A DNA stretch of 64,000 bases from Manis javanica (taxonomy: Eukaryota > Chordata > Mammalia > Pholidota > Manidae): NCBI RefSeq assembly GCF_040802235.1, contig NC_133169.1:47871034-47935033 (forward strand), given 5' to 3'. Position numbers and translations under genes: made by a program. Shown here piece by piece: positions 50,907 to 61,739 of the stretch. The stretch's first letter is position 1. The number at the start of each line of letters is the position of its first letter. The notes beneath the pieces were generated by a model. The model was not told where the DNA came from, did not search any database, and saw nothing but the letters and a program-made list of their open reading frames with translations.

Positions 50907-51317
50907 TTGAAAATGTCCCAAATCTGGGGAAGGAAAGTCACACAGGCCATGGAAGAGCACAGATCTCCCAACAAAAAGGACCCAAGGAAGATAACACCAG
51001 GACATACAATATTTGAAATGGCAAAGATCAAGGATGGGGACAGAATATTAAAAGCAGCCAGAGAGAGAAAAAGGATCACATACAAAGGTAAACCCATCAG
51101 GTTATCATCAGACTTCTCAACAAAAATGTTACAGGCCAGAAGGGAGCGGCAGGATATATTTAATGTAATGAAACAGAAGGGTCTTGAACCAACAGTACTC
51201 TACTCAGAAAGATTATCATTTAAATTTGAAGAAGGGATTAAACAATTTCCACATAAGCAAAAATTGAGAGAATTTACCTTCTTCCACAAACTGTCTCCAC
51301 ATTGTTCCTACGGCTAA
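50907..51317 (+). pseudogene. L1 ORF1 remnant
   Basis: A 136-codon frame, C-terminal part of ORF1p. It keeps KITPGHTIFEMAKIKD, RILKAARERK and QARRERQDIFNVMKQKG, ending in KLREFTF. The first part of the 300-340-residue protein is out of frame upstream. Homologous to the minus-strand remnant at 28532-29038. Confidence 0.75.
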
Positions 51318-53111
51318 ATAGCTGTTACAAGAACAAACAAAACCATAGTAAAGAAAGTGGAACAATTAATTACTAAACAAATGCAAAATTAAATCAACTA
51401 CCCCAAAGTCAGACAAGGGATAGACAAAGAGTACAGATTATGACACCTAATATACTAAATCTGGAGGAGGAAGAAAAGGAGGGGGAAAAAATAACATTTA
51501 GATTGTGTTTGTAATAGCATTACATGAGTTAAGTTAGACTATGAGATAGAAAGAAAGTTACCCTTGAACCTTTGGTAACCACAAATCTAAAGCCTGCAAT
51601 GGCAATAAGTACATACATATTGATAATCACCCTAAATGTAAATGGTCTGAAGGCTTCAATCAAAAGACATAGAGTCTTTTGGGACAAAAAATAAGACCCA
51701 CCTATATAATGCCTACAAGAGACTCAGTTCAAACCCAAAGACATACACAGACTAAAACTGAAGTTATGGAAAAAGATATTTTATGCAAGTAATGGAGAAA
51801 AAAGCAGGCATTGCAGTACTTGTATTCAACAAAATAGACTTCAGGAAACAAAGTAACAAGACAAAGAAAACATTAGATAATGATAAAGGGGTCAGTCCAA
51901 CAAGAGGATATAACCATTATAAATATCTGTGTACTTAACAAAGAAGCACTCAAAAATGTGAAACAAGTACTAACATAATTAAAGAGGGAAATAGATTGTG
52001 ATGCATTCATTTTAGGAGACTTCAACACATCACTCTCTCCAAAGGACAGATCAACCAGACAGAAAATAAGTAAGGAGACAGAGGCACTGAACAACACATT
52101 ACAACAGATGGACCTAACAGACATCTACAGAACACTCCACCCAAAAGCAACAGGGCACACATTCTTCTCAACTGAACATAAAACATTTTCAAGAATAGAT
52201 CACATACCACAAAAAACCCTAAAGAATCCACCCCAAAACTACTAAATCAAATATCTGAATTCAGCAATGTTGCAGGATACAAAATTAACACACAGAAATC
52301 TGTTGCACTCCCATATACTAATGATGAACTAGCAGAAAGAGGTATCAGGAAAACAATTCCATTCACAATTGCATCAAAAAGAATAAAATACAGAGGAATA
52401 AACTTAACAAAGGAAGTGAAAGACCTATACCCTGAAAACTGTAAGACACTCATGAGAGAAATTAAAGAAGATACCAATAAATGGTTCACATTCTGTGCTC
52501 ATAGATAGGAAGAATTAATACTGTCAAAGTTGCCATCCTGCCCAAAGCAATCTACAGATTCAGTGCAATCCCTATTGAAATACCAACAGCATTCTTCAAC
52601 AAACTAAAGCAAATAGTTCTAAAATTCATATGCAACCACAAAAGACCCCGAATAGACAAAGCAATCATGAGAAGGAAGAATAAAGGAGGGAAAATTATGC
52701 CCCCTGACTTCAAGCTCTACTACAAAGCCACAGTAATCAAGACAATTTGGTATTGGCAAAAGAACAGACCCATAGACCAGTGGAACAGAATAGAGTCCAG
52801 ATATTAACCCAAGCATATGTGCTCAATTAATATAGGATAAAGGAACCATGGATATACAATGGGGAGATGACAGCCTCTTCAACAGCTGGTGTTGGCAAAA
52901 CTGGACAGCTACATGCAAGAGAATGAAACTGGATCATTGCTTAACCCCATACACAAAGTAAACTCAAAATGGATCAAAAACCTGAATGTAAGTCATGAAA
53001 CCATAAAACTCTTAGAAGAAAACAGGCAAAAATCTCCTGAATATAATCATGAGCAACTTCTTCCTGAATGCATCTCCTTGAGCAAGGGAAACAAAAGCAA
53101 AAAATGAACTT

Positions 53112-53735
53112 ATGGGAATACATCAAACTAAAAAGCTTCTGTACGGCAAAGGACACCATCAACAGGCAAAAAGCCATTCTACAGTAAGGCAGAATATACT
53201 TGTAAATGACATATCCAACAAGGGGTTAATATCCAAAATATATAAAGAACTTACACACCTCAACACCCAAAAAGCAAAGCAAATAACCCAATTAAAAAAT
53301 GGGCAGAGATATGAAGAGACAGTTCTCCAAAGAAGAAATTCAGATGGCCAAAAGCACATGAAAAGATGCTCCACATCACTAATCATCAGAGAAATGCAAA
53401 TTAAAGCCCCAATGAGATATCACCTCACATCTGTAAGGATGGCCAGAATCAAAAAGACTAAGAACAACAAATGCTGACAAGGATTCGAAGAAAGGGGAAC
53501 CCTCCTATACTGCTGGTAGGAATGTCAACTAATTCAATCATTGTGGAAAGCAATATGGAGGTTCCTAAAAGAACTAAAAATAGAAATACCATTTGACTCA
53601 GAAATCCCACTCCTTGGAATTAACCCAAAGAATACAACTTCTCAGATTCAAAAAAACATATGCACCCCTATGTTTATTTCAGCACTTTTTACAGTAGCCA
53701 AGATATGGAAGCAACTTGTGTTCATCAGTAGATGA
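53112..53735 (+). pseudogene. L1 ORF2 carboxyl-end remnants
   Basis: Two short frames (53112-53477 and 53541-53735) encode parts of the ORF2p C-terminal region: KMGQ-type [26 protein letters not shown], then [21 protein letters not shown] and ICTPMFISALFTVAK. They are separated by stops and a shift. Confidence 0.75.
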
Positions 53736-54220
53736 ATAAATAAAGAAGATGTGGTACATACACACAATGGAATACTATTCAGCCATAAGAAAGAAACAAA
53801 TCCTACCATTTGCAACAACATGGATGGAGCTTGAGGACAATATTCTCAGTGGAATAAGCCAGGCAGAGAAAGACAAGTGCCAAGTGATTTCCCTCATTTG
53901 TGGAATATAACAATGAAACAAAACTGAAGGAACAAAATAGCAGCAGACTCAGAGACTCCAAGAAGGGTCTAGTGGTTATCAAAGGGGAGGGGTGTGGTAG
54001 GATGGGTGGGGAGGGAGGGAGAAGGGGTTTGAGGGGTATTATGTTTAGTACTCATGGTGTGGGAGATCACAGGGAGAACAGTGAAGCACAGAGAAGGCAA
54101 ACAGTGACTCTGTGGACAGTGACTGTGAAGGGGTATGTGGGGGGGACTTGGTGAAGGGGGGAGCCTAGTAAACATAATGTCCTTCATGTAGTTGTAGATT
54201 AATGAAACCAAAAAAAGTGA

Positions 54221-54514
54221 GTGTGTAAAGATGTAGAGAACTGAAATTGTGCAGCTTTACAGAACCTTGATATTTGAGAAAGTGGGTGTTTTTGTTCAGT
54301 CATTTTCATTTGCTCACTAAACATCTGTTGATTGAATTATATCCAAACACTTTCTGGTCTGTGTTGTAATTTTCTTTCCTAAATATCATGACTTTAATAT
54401 CACAAAAATACATTGTCTTTTCCTCCAAAGCATGATACAGACCCGGGGTGGTTTGCGAATATAAAAGCTAAAATAATCCAAGTAACATCAGTGATTCTTG
54501 CTTAAATATACATC
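54221..54514. other. Unassigned intergenic DNA
   Basis: About 290 bp between two L1 pieces, AT-rich; nothing recognised. Confidence 0.4.
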
Positions 54515-54800
54515 ACATGGAGAAGAGGGACGGGAGGATGGCCTAAGTGAGAGGAGGGGTCAAAGAGGTGCAGGCTTCCCATTATAAAATAAAGAAGCCA
54601 CAGGGATGAAAGCACAGCACTGGGAATATAGTCAATAATATTGTGGAATATTTGTATGATATTATCTACAGATATCTACATTTATCATGGTGAGCATTTA
54701 GCAAAGTGTATAATTCTCAAATCACTATGTTGTACACTGAGACCAGTATAATATGTACGTTAACTATATTTCAATTAACTTTATTTCAATTAAAGTTAAG
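54515..54800 (+). mobile_element. L1 3' UTR fragment
   Basis: Sense words tgggaatatagtcaataata, tttatcatggtgagcattta, atcactatgttgtacactga and a final aactatatttcaatt, the 3' end of an older L1 subfamily than the L1s at 24-30 and 49.5-54 kb. Confidence 0.75.
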
Positions 54801-55326
54801 GGTAGTAGCCCTCAGGAAGATATTCAAGAGTATTAGTTTAATGAAACATAAGAGAAATAATAAAATAGAAAAATTTGTCAACTGAATGTTTTCTGTAGTT
54901 TTCAAAAGACAGACAAATGGGTGGAAGGAAGGACAAAAAGAAACAAAGAAATCAGAAGACGGATAAGAAGGAAATAATGAAATATTGCATTAAAGAAAGG
55001 TGGTAGAAAATTTTATTCCATTTGTAAAAATAAATCATTATATATAAATTTGCATTATTTGTATATTTTATCTGAGCCAATATATCATCAGTAATCTCCA
55101 GCAGACAAAATAAATGTGGAGGCAGAAGCACTGAAATGATGGTTATATTTTATTAGCTAATCATCTCCCTCTCTGTCATACACATTCAATATTTAAAAAA
55201 GTAGTTTTCAATGTGACAGAACCACCCATAGAAGTACTGATTTTTAGACCTTCAGCTAGGTTTCTTTATTAAATAGTTTTCAAAATGATTATGAGGACTT
55301 AAAATACATACAAATGTAATTTAAAA
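54801..55326. other. AT-rich intergenic DNA
   Basis: No gene or repeat recognised before the first copy of the 124-bp direct repeat. Confidence 0.45.
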
Positions 55327-55450
55327 ATTAAAGGAGTTACAATGGCCAAGAGCTTCCATCACACCTAATTTTTGTGATCTCAAATTTCTTTGAACAATTA
55401 GACACGTTGAAATATTTATTTTAAGGAGAATGGGAGCTGAGTATCATGTG
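55327..55450 (+). repeat. 124-bp direct repeat, copy 1
   Basis: Identical by eye over its full length to 56803-56926. It contains the same atgggagctgagtatcatgt that begins the olfactory receptor frame downstream of copy 2, but is followed here by unrelated AT-rich DNA. Confidence 0.93.
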
Positions 55451-55504
55451 AATATATTTGTTTCTAATTTTCTTCATACTTAGGCACTATCAAACATTTT
55501 ATTT

Positions 55505-55905
55505 GTCCTTTATTCTTTAAAAATTTTTATTGAAATAGATGATACACAATATTATGTTTGTTTTAGATGAACAAAGTGATCCAATAATTGTATGCATTGC
55601 CAAATGCTCATCATAATGTGTAGTGATTATATGTCACCAAAAATATATTACAATATTATTAGTTCTATTGCCTATGCTCTACTTCCATCCCTGTGACTAA
55701 ATTATTTAATACATTGAAATTTGTAATTCTTTATCTAATGCACCTATTTCATTTGCCCCTGTCCATGGTAACCAGCAGTCTGTTCTCTGTGTTTATGAGT
55801 CTGTTTCTATTTTCTAGCTTGTTTAGTTTATACTTTGTATGCTGCATCAATTTATCAAGCTATACTAATTCTGGAGAACACCTGTTAAAATTCATTCTTA
55901 AATTA
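55505..55905 (-). mobile_element. L1 3' UTR fragment, minus strand
   Basis: Antisense of an older L1 end: tttttattgaaatagatgat, acaaagtgatccaataattg, gcccctgtccatggtaacca, gcagtctgttctctgtgttt. Confidence 0.7.
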
Positions 55906-56089
55906 TTGTGATTCTATTATAAAAAACATTTCCATATTTATTCTTAACAACAGATACAATTTGTCTAACCAGGAGATGCACCATTTATTCATCTGCACCT
56001 ATACAAAAAAGTAAAATATTCTTTTATTGTATGTTCATTGGTAAAATTTATTAAAATAATTTACCATGTATTTGTTTTCATTGTTTTTT

Positions 56090-56365
56090 TGTACATAAAG
56101 TAAAATGGGGGTGTGAAGATGGTTGAAAAGGTGACAGATAAAGAGGTACAGACTTCAAATTATAAAATGAATTGGGCATAGGAATGGAAGTGAAAGAAAG
56201 GGTTATAAAAAATAACACAGTAATACGGTGGTTGGTAGCGGGGTGTACATGGACCATAGAAAGACTCGCTGGGAATGTGGGTAAGTACTGAGTCACTATG
56301 TTTGTTGTACATCTGAAACCAATACAATGTTGTACATGAACAATATCCCCCCAAAATTACATACA
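56090..56365 (+). mobile_element. L1 3' UTR fragment, plus strand
   Basis: Sense words gacttcaaattataaaatga, ttgggcataggaatggaagt, gagtcactatgtttgttgta, catctgaaaccaatacaatg. Together with the preceding minus-strand piece it forms an inverted pair lying between the two copies of the 124-bp repeat. Confidence 0.7.
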
Positions 56366-56802
56366 TTGTAAAATATATAGCTACTGCCTTTGAGATACTT
56401 AGAATTGAGATAGTGCATAAAATTGTAAACATTGAAATAATAAAAGCAAAATAAGGTAAATTCCCATTAGTTTCAAGAATCCAAAACAGCTATATCACTG
56501 AGTTATGAAACTTCAAATGCTAGTGAAAGGTCCACAATGGTTTTAATGAGGAGGTGAATTTTTAAACATCTCTAGTCTCAGAGGGCTTCCTCATGGTAAG
56601 GAACTGAGGATGAGTATTCCAAGCAAGAGCATGAAGTCAGGAGATGTTTTTAACAATAGGTCTAATAAATGGAATCTTTAATTAAAATATAAGTAACATA
56701 TTCCTCATCAACCACACACAATGACTTGATAAATTTCTAATCAATAGTTCCCTTGGCTTTTTTCTCTAACCCAGTTTTTGCCTTCCTTCCCTCCAGAGAG
56801 AC

Positions 56803-56926
56803 ATTAAAGGAGTTACAATGGCCAAGAGCTTCCATCACACCTAATTTTTGTGATCTCAAATTTCTTTGAACAATTAGACACGTTGAAATATTTATTTTAA
56901 GGAGAATGGGAGCTGAGTATCATGTG
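56803..56926 (+). repeat. 124-bp direct repeat, copy 2
   Basis: Perfect copy of 55327-55450 on the same strand, 1,476 bp downstream. Its last 21 bases are the start of the olfactory receptor frame. Confidence 0.93.
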
Positions 56927-57829
56927 GAGAGAGGGGTGGATGGCTACAATCTCACCCCCGTGACTCACTTTATCCTCACGAGGCTCTCTGACCTCCCCGA
57001 GGTGCACTATCCTCTCTTTGTGGTCTTTGCCATCACCTACCAGGTCACCTTGGTGGGAAACGGGGCCATTCTCTTGGCCATCTGGATGGAGAAGAAGCTG
57101 CACACACCGTGTATTACTTTCTGGCTAGTCTGTCCCTCTTGGACATGTTCTGCCCATCAGCTACTATCCCCAAGGTGCTGGACAACCTCCTGACTGGGAA
57201 TCACAGATTTCCTTCCTGGGATGTGCTTTGCAGCTTTATTTCCTGGTGACCCTGGCGGGGACTGAGGTCTTCCTTCTCGCTGCCATGGCTTATGACCGGT
57301 ATGTGGCCATCTGCTTCCCCCTCCATTACACCCTCATCATGACAAAGGTTCGCTGTGCCCAGCTGGCAGCAGGGTTTCTCCATTCCCTCCTCCACACAGT
57401 GTCCACCTTCTGCCTGTCTTTCTGCAAGTCCAATCGGGTTAACCAGTACTACTGTGACGACCCCCCACTGGTGGCCCTCTCCTGCTCATCCACCTACATG
57501 GCAGAAATGCTTGTTTTAGTGGCAGGAGGTGTCTCGGGAATTGGTGCCTTCATCTCTTACGTTTCTGTCATATCCGCCATCCTAAAGATCCAGTCGGTGG
57601 AAGGGAAGCACAAAGCCTTCTCCACATGTGTCTCCCGCCTCCTGGTGGTCTGTTTGTTCTATGCCACAGCCATCTTCACCTATATTCGTCTTCAAGTCAC
57701 CACTCCCCAGACAGGGACAGACTCATCGCCATGCTCTACGGGGTTATCACCCCAATGCTAAACCCCATGACCTACAGCTTGAGGAACACAGAGGTGAAAG
57801 GGGCACTTGGCACGGTCTTATGTCACTGA
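56906..57829 (+). pseudogene. Olfactory receptor pseudogene (class A rhodopsin-like GPCR)
   Basis: Olfactory receptors are seven-helix receptors of sensory neuron cilia, encoded by a single coding exon of about 310 codons. The span is 924 bp, or 308 codons, but in three frames. Frame 1 (56906-57115) gives the N terminus with THFILTRLSDLPEVHY and TM1 with GNGAILLAI, then KKLHTP. A one-base loss follows. The next piece (YFLASLSLLDM in the shifted frame) covers TM2; a second loss near 57210 leads to the 57228-57700 frame with MAYDRYVAICFPLHY at the end of TM3, the extracellular YYCDDPP and KAFSTCVSRLLVV of TM6. A third shift near 57700 leads to NPMTYSLRN of TM7 and the end at about 57829. The TM6 motif normally has CxSHL; Arg replaces His. 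Non-functional. I do not assign the receptor family. Confidence 0.93.
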
Positions 57830-57839
57830 GCATGTTTAC

Positions 57840-58664
57840 ACTGAGTGTAAGAGTAAAACAGAAAAAGTCCATACTCATTTTAGAACACATTTATAAGGAG
57901 AATTCATAGACAATAATTTTATTTGACACATAGAATACACTTACGCACACTGAAATTTATAAACATGCAAACATACACATGATTTTAGTTTATCTGAAAG
58001 CCTACATTCCTATATATGCATATGTTGTATCTCAATCCAAGGGGAACTTAAAGTATATAACCCCAAAATAAACCTTTTCATGAGTAGCAGAGAATACTAG
58101 TTATAGTATATAAGAATAAACTGAGCCTCTTTTAAGATAATTAGAATTTATGTTCATAGCCATATCCATATCCATAGCTAAACCTATACTACCTGTTTTT
58201 ATATCTACATTTACATCTATATCTAAATGTCTATTCATAGATCTTTGTTTTTCTTCTTTTCCTCATGTGATTGAATGCCTGTGCTCTCTCCATAAAATTA
58301 TGCTTTTGCTCATTCTGTCTTTTTTTTTGCTTCTACTTACTATGTTTTTATCTGCTTTTCTTCCTCTTTCTGTGACCCTGTACATTCTTAGACCTACCTG
58401 TCTCTGGTTTAGTTATCTAATTTAGTTCAGTAAAGTACTCTCATCTTACTCTCAACATGATCAAAACTGAAAGCACCATTTTCTAACACAGACACACACA
58501 CACATACACACACCACAAACACTCCTTATCAGTTGCTGTGTATTTTTAGTATCAGTATTCTCCAGCTACAGGGACTAAAATCCCTGAAACTAGTCTCTCA
58601 TTTAGATATAGTAACTATTATGGAGAAATGGACACACATAATTTATAATTGTATCATTTTCCCC
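57840..58664. other. AT-rich intergenic DNA
   Basis: No gene recognised. Contains a CA-rich microsatellite at about 58489-58520. Confidence 0.5.
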
Positions 58665-59180
58665 ACCATTACTGAGATAGAGTTGACATATAATGTTGTA
58701 TAAGTTTTGGTGTGCAAAATGATAGTTTGATATATTTGTTGCAAAATATTTGACACCATAAGGTTGGTTAACACATCTACCACCTCTATTTTATGACACT
58801 ATCCTTTCTCCATTGTGTTTCTTGGCTGCCTTATCAGTTATTAGCTGCCCATATATGTATGTTTACTTCTGGCTTTTAATTCTATTCCATGGGTCTAAGT
58901 GTCTATTATAAGGTTTTGTTGGCTGGTACCACACTCTTTTGCATAATATAGCTTCATGATATAGTTTGAGGTAAAGAAGAGTGATACCTACTCTGTACTT
59001 TTTTCAGTAGTATTTGTAACTTTAGGTTCTTTTTTATTCCATATGATAAGAGTTTTGATTTCTATTTCTGTGGAAACTGACATTGGAAGTTTGATGGGAA
59101 TTGTATTGAATCTATAGATAACTTTGGGTAGTGTGTACATTTTAACAATATGAATTCTTCTTATACATGATGGGATATTT
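58665..59180 (-). mobile_element. Old L1 fragment, minus strand
   Basis: Antisense 3' UTR (actgagatagagttgacata, gtttgatatatttgttgcaa) and ORF2 (gggtctaagtgtctattata, gggaattgtattgaatctat, aacaatatgaattcttctta), with the intervening ORF2 C-terminal part missing. Confidence 0.7.
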
Positions 59181-59189
59181 ACATAAAAG

Positions 59190-60640
59190 GTTGTTCACAG
59201 CAGCACTAAGGCATTTGCAGATAACTCCCCACAATTATTTGAATTTATGTAAACAAAGACTATGTATATTCCTTATGGGAGAAAATACATTACCTTAGAT
59301 AAAATATATTCATACGGTTGTGAAAACCATATGTTATCTGAATACCACACGAAACCAAAAGATGGATAATCTATTATTTTAATAACTGAAAGATGTTATT
59401 TATTTGTGAAATAGGGTGATGAGTTTTCTAAACTAATAATGAAACAGAAATATTTTGAAAATAAACATCCACTATTTTCTAGAAATAAATATACTTACTT
59501 AATGTATGGCAGCATAGGAATTTTGTCCTACCACTAACAATAACATTCAATCAGTAGTTTTAAAAATTTTTTCCACATTGAGCCTTGAATCTTCTACCTT
59601 GTTAGCTGCCCAACAAGTTTCAAAAGAATTTTATTCTCCTGCTTCAGTTGTTCATTTTCATCTTCGATGTCATCTAGGTCTCTATTTAACAAATCAATTT
59701 CTTCTTTGAGTTTTCCGATCATTTCCTCTTCATCTTGCATTAGTCCCACAAGTCTTCAATTTTCTTGCCTTTCTCTTACTACTTCCTTTTCACGATCTTC
59801 CATGTTCTTGCCCAATGTGCTACTTGAGATCAAACCACCTGAGGCGCTTGCACCCCGGCTGTATCTGCTGCACCCACTTCTCTCTGTTCGGGGAGTCCTA
59901 CGGGTCTTCCCCTGAGACCGTGGCTACGCTTTTGCACCTGCCTGAAACCGCTGCAGACGCTCCTGTAACGGACCGGAGCTGCCCGGGTCTGACACGCTCC
60001 CGGCTTCCTTCCGCAGGGCGACCTGCTGTGGAATCGCCGCCCCCGTCTCCGTTCTCTCCGCCCTGCTCCGGCCCCGTCTTGTTCACCCGGGCATCGACCG
60101 CGGGGACGCCGACCGCGCCGGTGATGCACCGCCCCTCCCGCAGCTCCCGCGCCCCGCCCCTCCCGGCGCCGCGCCGCGCCCCTCCCGCTCCTCCCGCGCC
60201 CCACGCCCCGCCCGGTCTTCCTGGCTGCCCTCCCGCCACCTCGCGCCAGGGGTCCCGTCCGCGCGCTTGGGGCGGCCTGGGGCGGCCGGGGGCGGGCGGC
60301 TCACCGCCGCGGGGCCGATAGCGCGGTTCTCGCCCCCCGAGCCGGGGCGGCAGGCGCGGCGGCGCCGCCCGGGACGTCGTCGTGGAGCCCGCTGGCCGCG
60401 GCGGCGGCGGTGCGCACGGCCCCGCGGGGGATTCCCGGCCCGTCGCTCTCCCTCCGTTCCTTTTTGGCCCTTTGCCCTTTGCAGTGGGTCCTCTCCTCCA
60501 CACTGGAGGTAGACGACGGCTTCTGCGGTCTTCAGGTCATTTCTCAGTTTAGTTGTATCTTCCGCAGTTGCCTCCTTGGAGTGTGCATGCAGGGGTGTTT
60601 CTGCCGTACTTTTCAACTCCACCATCTTTCCGCACACCCT
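59190..60640 (-). pseudogene. PAWR: Processed pseudogene of PAWR (Par-4, pro-apoptotic WT1 regulator)
   Basis: PAWR encodes a pro-apoptotic protein with a C-terminal leucine zipper that binds WT1 and atypical PKC. Read on the minus strand, the region is a continuous intronless copy: a start-like ATG at 60540, an Ala-rich part (AAAAASGLHDDVPGGA against the family's AAAAANELNNNLPGGA), a VSGRCKS segment, SRYSRG, SSSTLGKNMEDREKEVV and finally the zipper KLKEEIDLLNRDLDDIE ... LVGQLTR with a TAG stop at 59594-59596. Further 3' UTR-like sequence continues to about 59190. Several frameshifts, missing stretches and an in-frame TGA at 59756-59758 disable it. The coding remnant is 947 bp against about 1,020 in PAWR. 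No poly-A tract is obvious. About 100 bp upstream of the ATG (to 60640) are unassigned. Confidence 0.88.
60040..60450. other. CpG-rich block inside the PAWR retrocopy
   Basis: About 400 bp of very high GC with dense CpG, in contrast to the AT-rich surroundings. It corresponds to the GC-rich 5' coding part of PAWR. Long overlapping open frames here on both strands (up to 201 codons) are a by-product of the lack of AT-rich stop codons, not genes. Confidence 0.8.
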
Positions 60641-61039
60641 CTACAGGCATAAGCTTTAGCCCAGTAAGTGCCGGGATGCCAACCAGATTTATGAATAAAT
60701 CCCCATTGGAGAATCTCAGATGAATTTAATGTGACCAAGATAATTCATGTTGGAAAATAACAGACATCTATCATATGTGGTTTAATAGGAAAATTGGTAA
60801 AACTACCAACAGGTTCATTGGTTTGTTGTTAAAAAAATTTTAGACCCTGTTCCTAAATTTCCAGTTTTTTAACTCGTTACATATTTCCCCTCCACCTTTC
60901 TTTTCTTTGATTTTGTTTCTTATTCTTTCTTAATCTCCATTTCTCCATCATCTTTCCTTCTTTCTATTCCTTACTACCTCACCTCATCTGTTATTATTTT
61001 CATAAAGAGTAAACTTTAAAAGATAAAATACTTTCAACA
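60641..61039. other. Unassigned AT-rich DNA
   Basis: A 400-bp stretch between the PAWR retrocopy and the next L1 piece; pyrimidine-rich at 60880-60990. Nothing recognised. Confidence 0.4.
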
Positions 61040-61735
61040 GAAGAAGTCTATAGATGGCTTTAGGTAGTCTGGGCATTCTAACAATACGAATTCTTCCAGT
61101 CTATGAACATTGGATATTTTTACATTTATTGGTGTCTTTTTGCATGTCATTCATTGCAATCTTATAATTTTCAGTGTACTGGTCTTACACCTCCTTGGTT
61201 AAATGTATTCTAAATATATTTTTGAGGCTACTATAAATGGAACCATTTCTCTTATACATAGTTCATTATCAGTGTATAAAGATGCAATTAATTTTTGTAT
61301 GAAGGCTTATTTCATGTGAGTTTACATATTTCGTTTACTGATAAAAATTTTGTCAAAAAGATTTTCTGGTTCTTATTTATGTCATTTTTGTTTCTGTGGT
61401 AAATACAAAAAGATGCATGAATCTCAGTGCATTGCTCAGTGAACGTTTCTATGTGAGGACATTCATGTGACCATCACCAAGATCAAGGTATGAAATAATC
61501 TCACAGAATTTTTTCCTCCTTCACCTTTAACACCCATTCCCTCACTCAGCTACCCAATGGAGAACACCTATGTGTTCTCTATGTCTCTGAGCCTCTTTCT
61601 GTTGTGTTTGCTCATTTCTTTCTTTTTGAGATTCCACATATAGGTGAAGTCTTGTGGTGTTTGTCTTTCTTTGTGTGACTTACTTCAATTAGCAAAATAA
61701 AATCTGGGTCCGTCCATGTGGTCACAAAAGGCCAA
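61040..61735 (-). mobile_element. Old L1 fragment, minus strand
   Basis: Antisense ORF2 (tctatagatggctttaggta, aacaatacgaattcttccag, tcttataattttcagtgtac, cacctccttggttaaatgta) and 3' UTR/ORF2 end (gtgaagtcttgtggtgtttg, ctttctttgtgtgacttact), with internal loss. Confidence 0.75.
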
Positions 61736-61739
61736 CTGC

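Larger units (their letters stand above)
49500..54220 (+). mobile_element. L1, about 4.7 kb, with an internal deletion in ORF2
   Basis: Plus-strand L1 starting with a ggaaagatggtagcatgaga 5' end. The 5' UTR reaches about 50450. ORF1 remains as a 136-codon frame at 50907-51317 (RLSSDFSTKMLQARRERQD; KLREFTF). ORF2 starts in the endonuclease region near 51600 and runs to about 52210, where sequence jumps from the end of the endonuclease to late reverse transcriptase. The carboxyl half continues to 53930 ([19 protein letters not shown] at 53541) and the 3' UTR ends near 54220. Against the 6.3-kb L1, about 1.5 kb is missing. Stops also break the rest, so it is inactive. Confidence 0.92.

Noticed and set aside
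59830-60637. Long overlapping frames (up to 201 codons) on both strands, rich in Arg, Gly and Pro
   Set aside because: They lie in the CpG-dense PAWR retrocopy, where stop codons are rare by base composition. None keeps the PAWR frame throughout.
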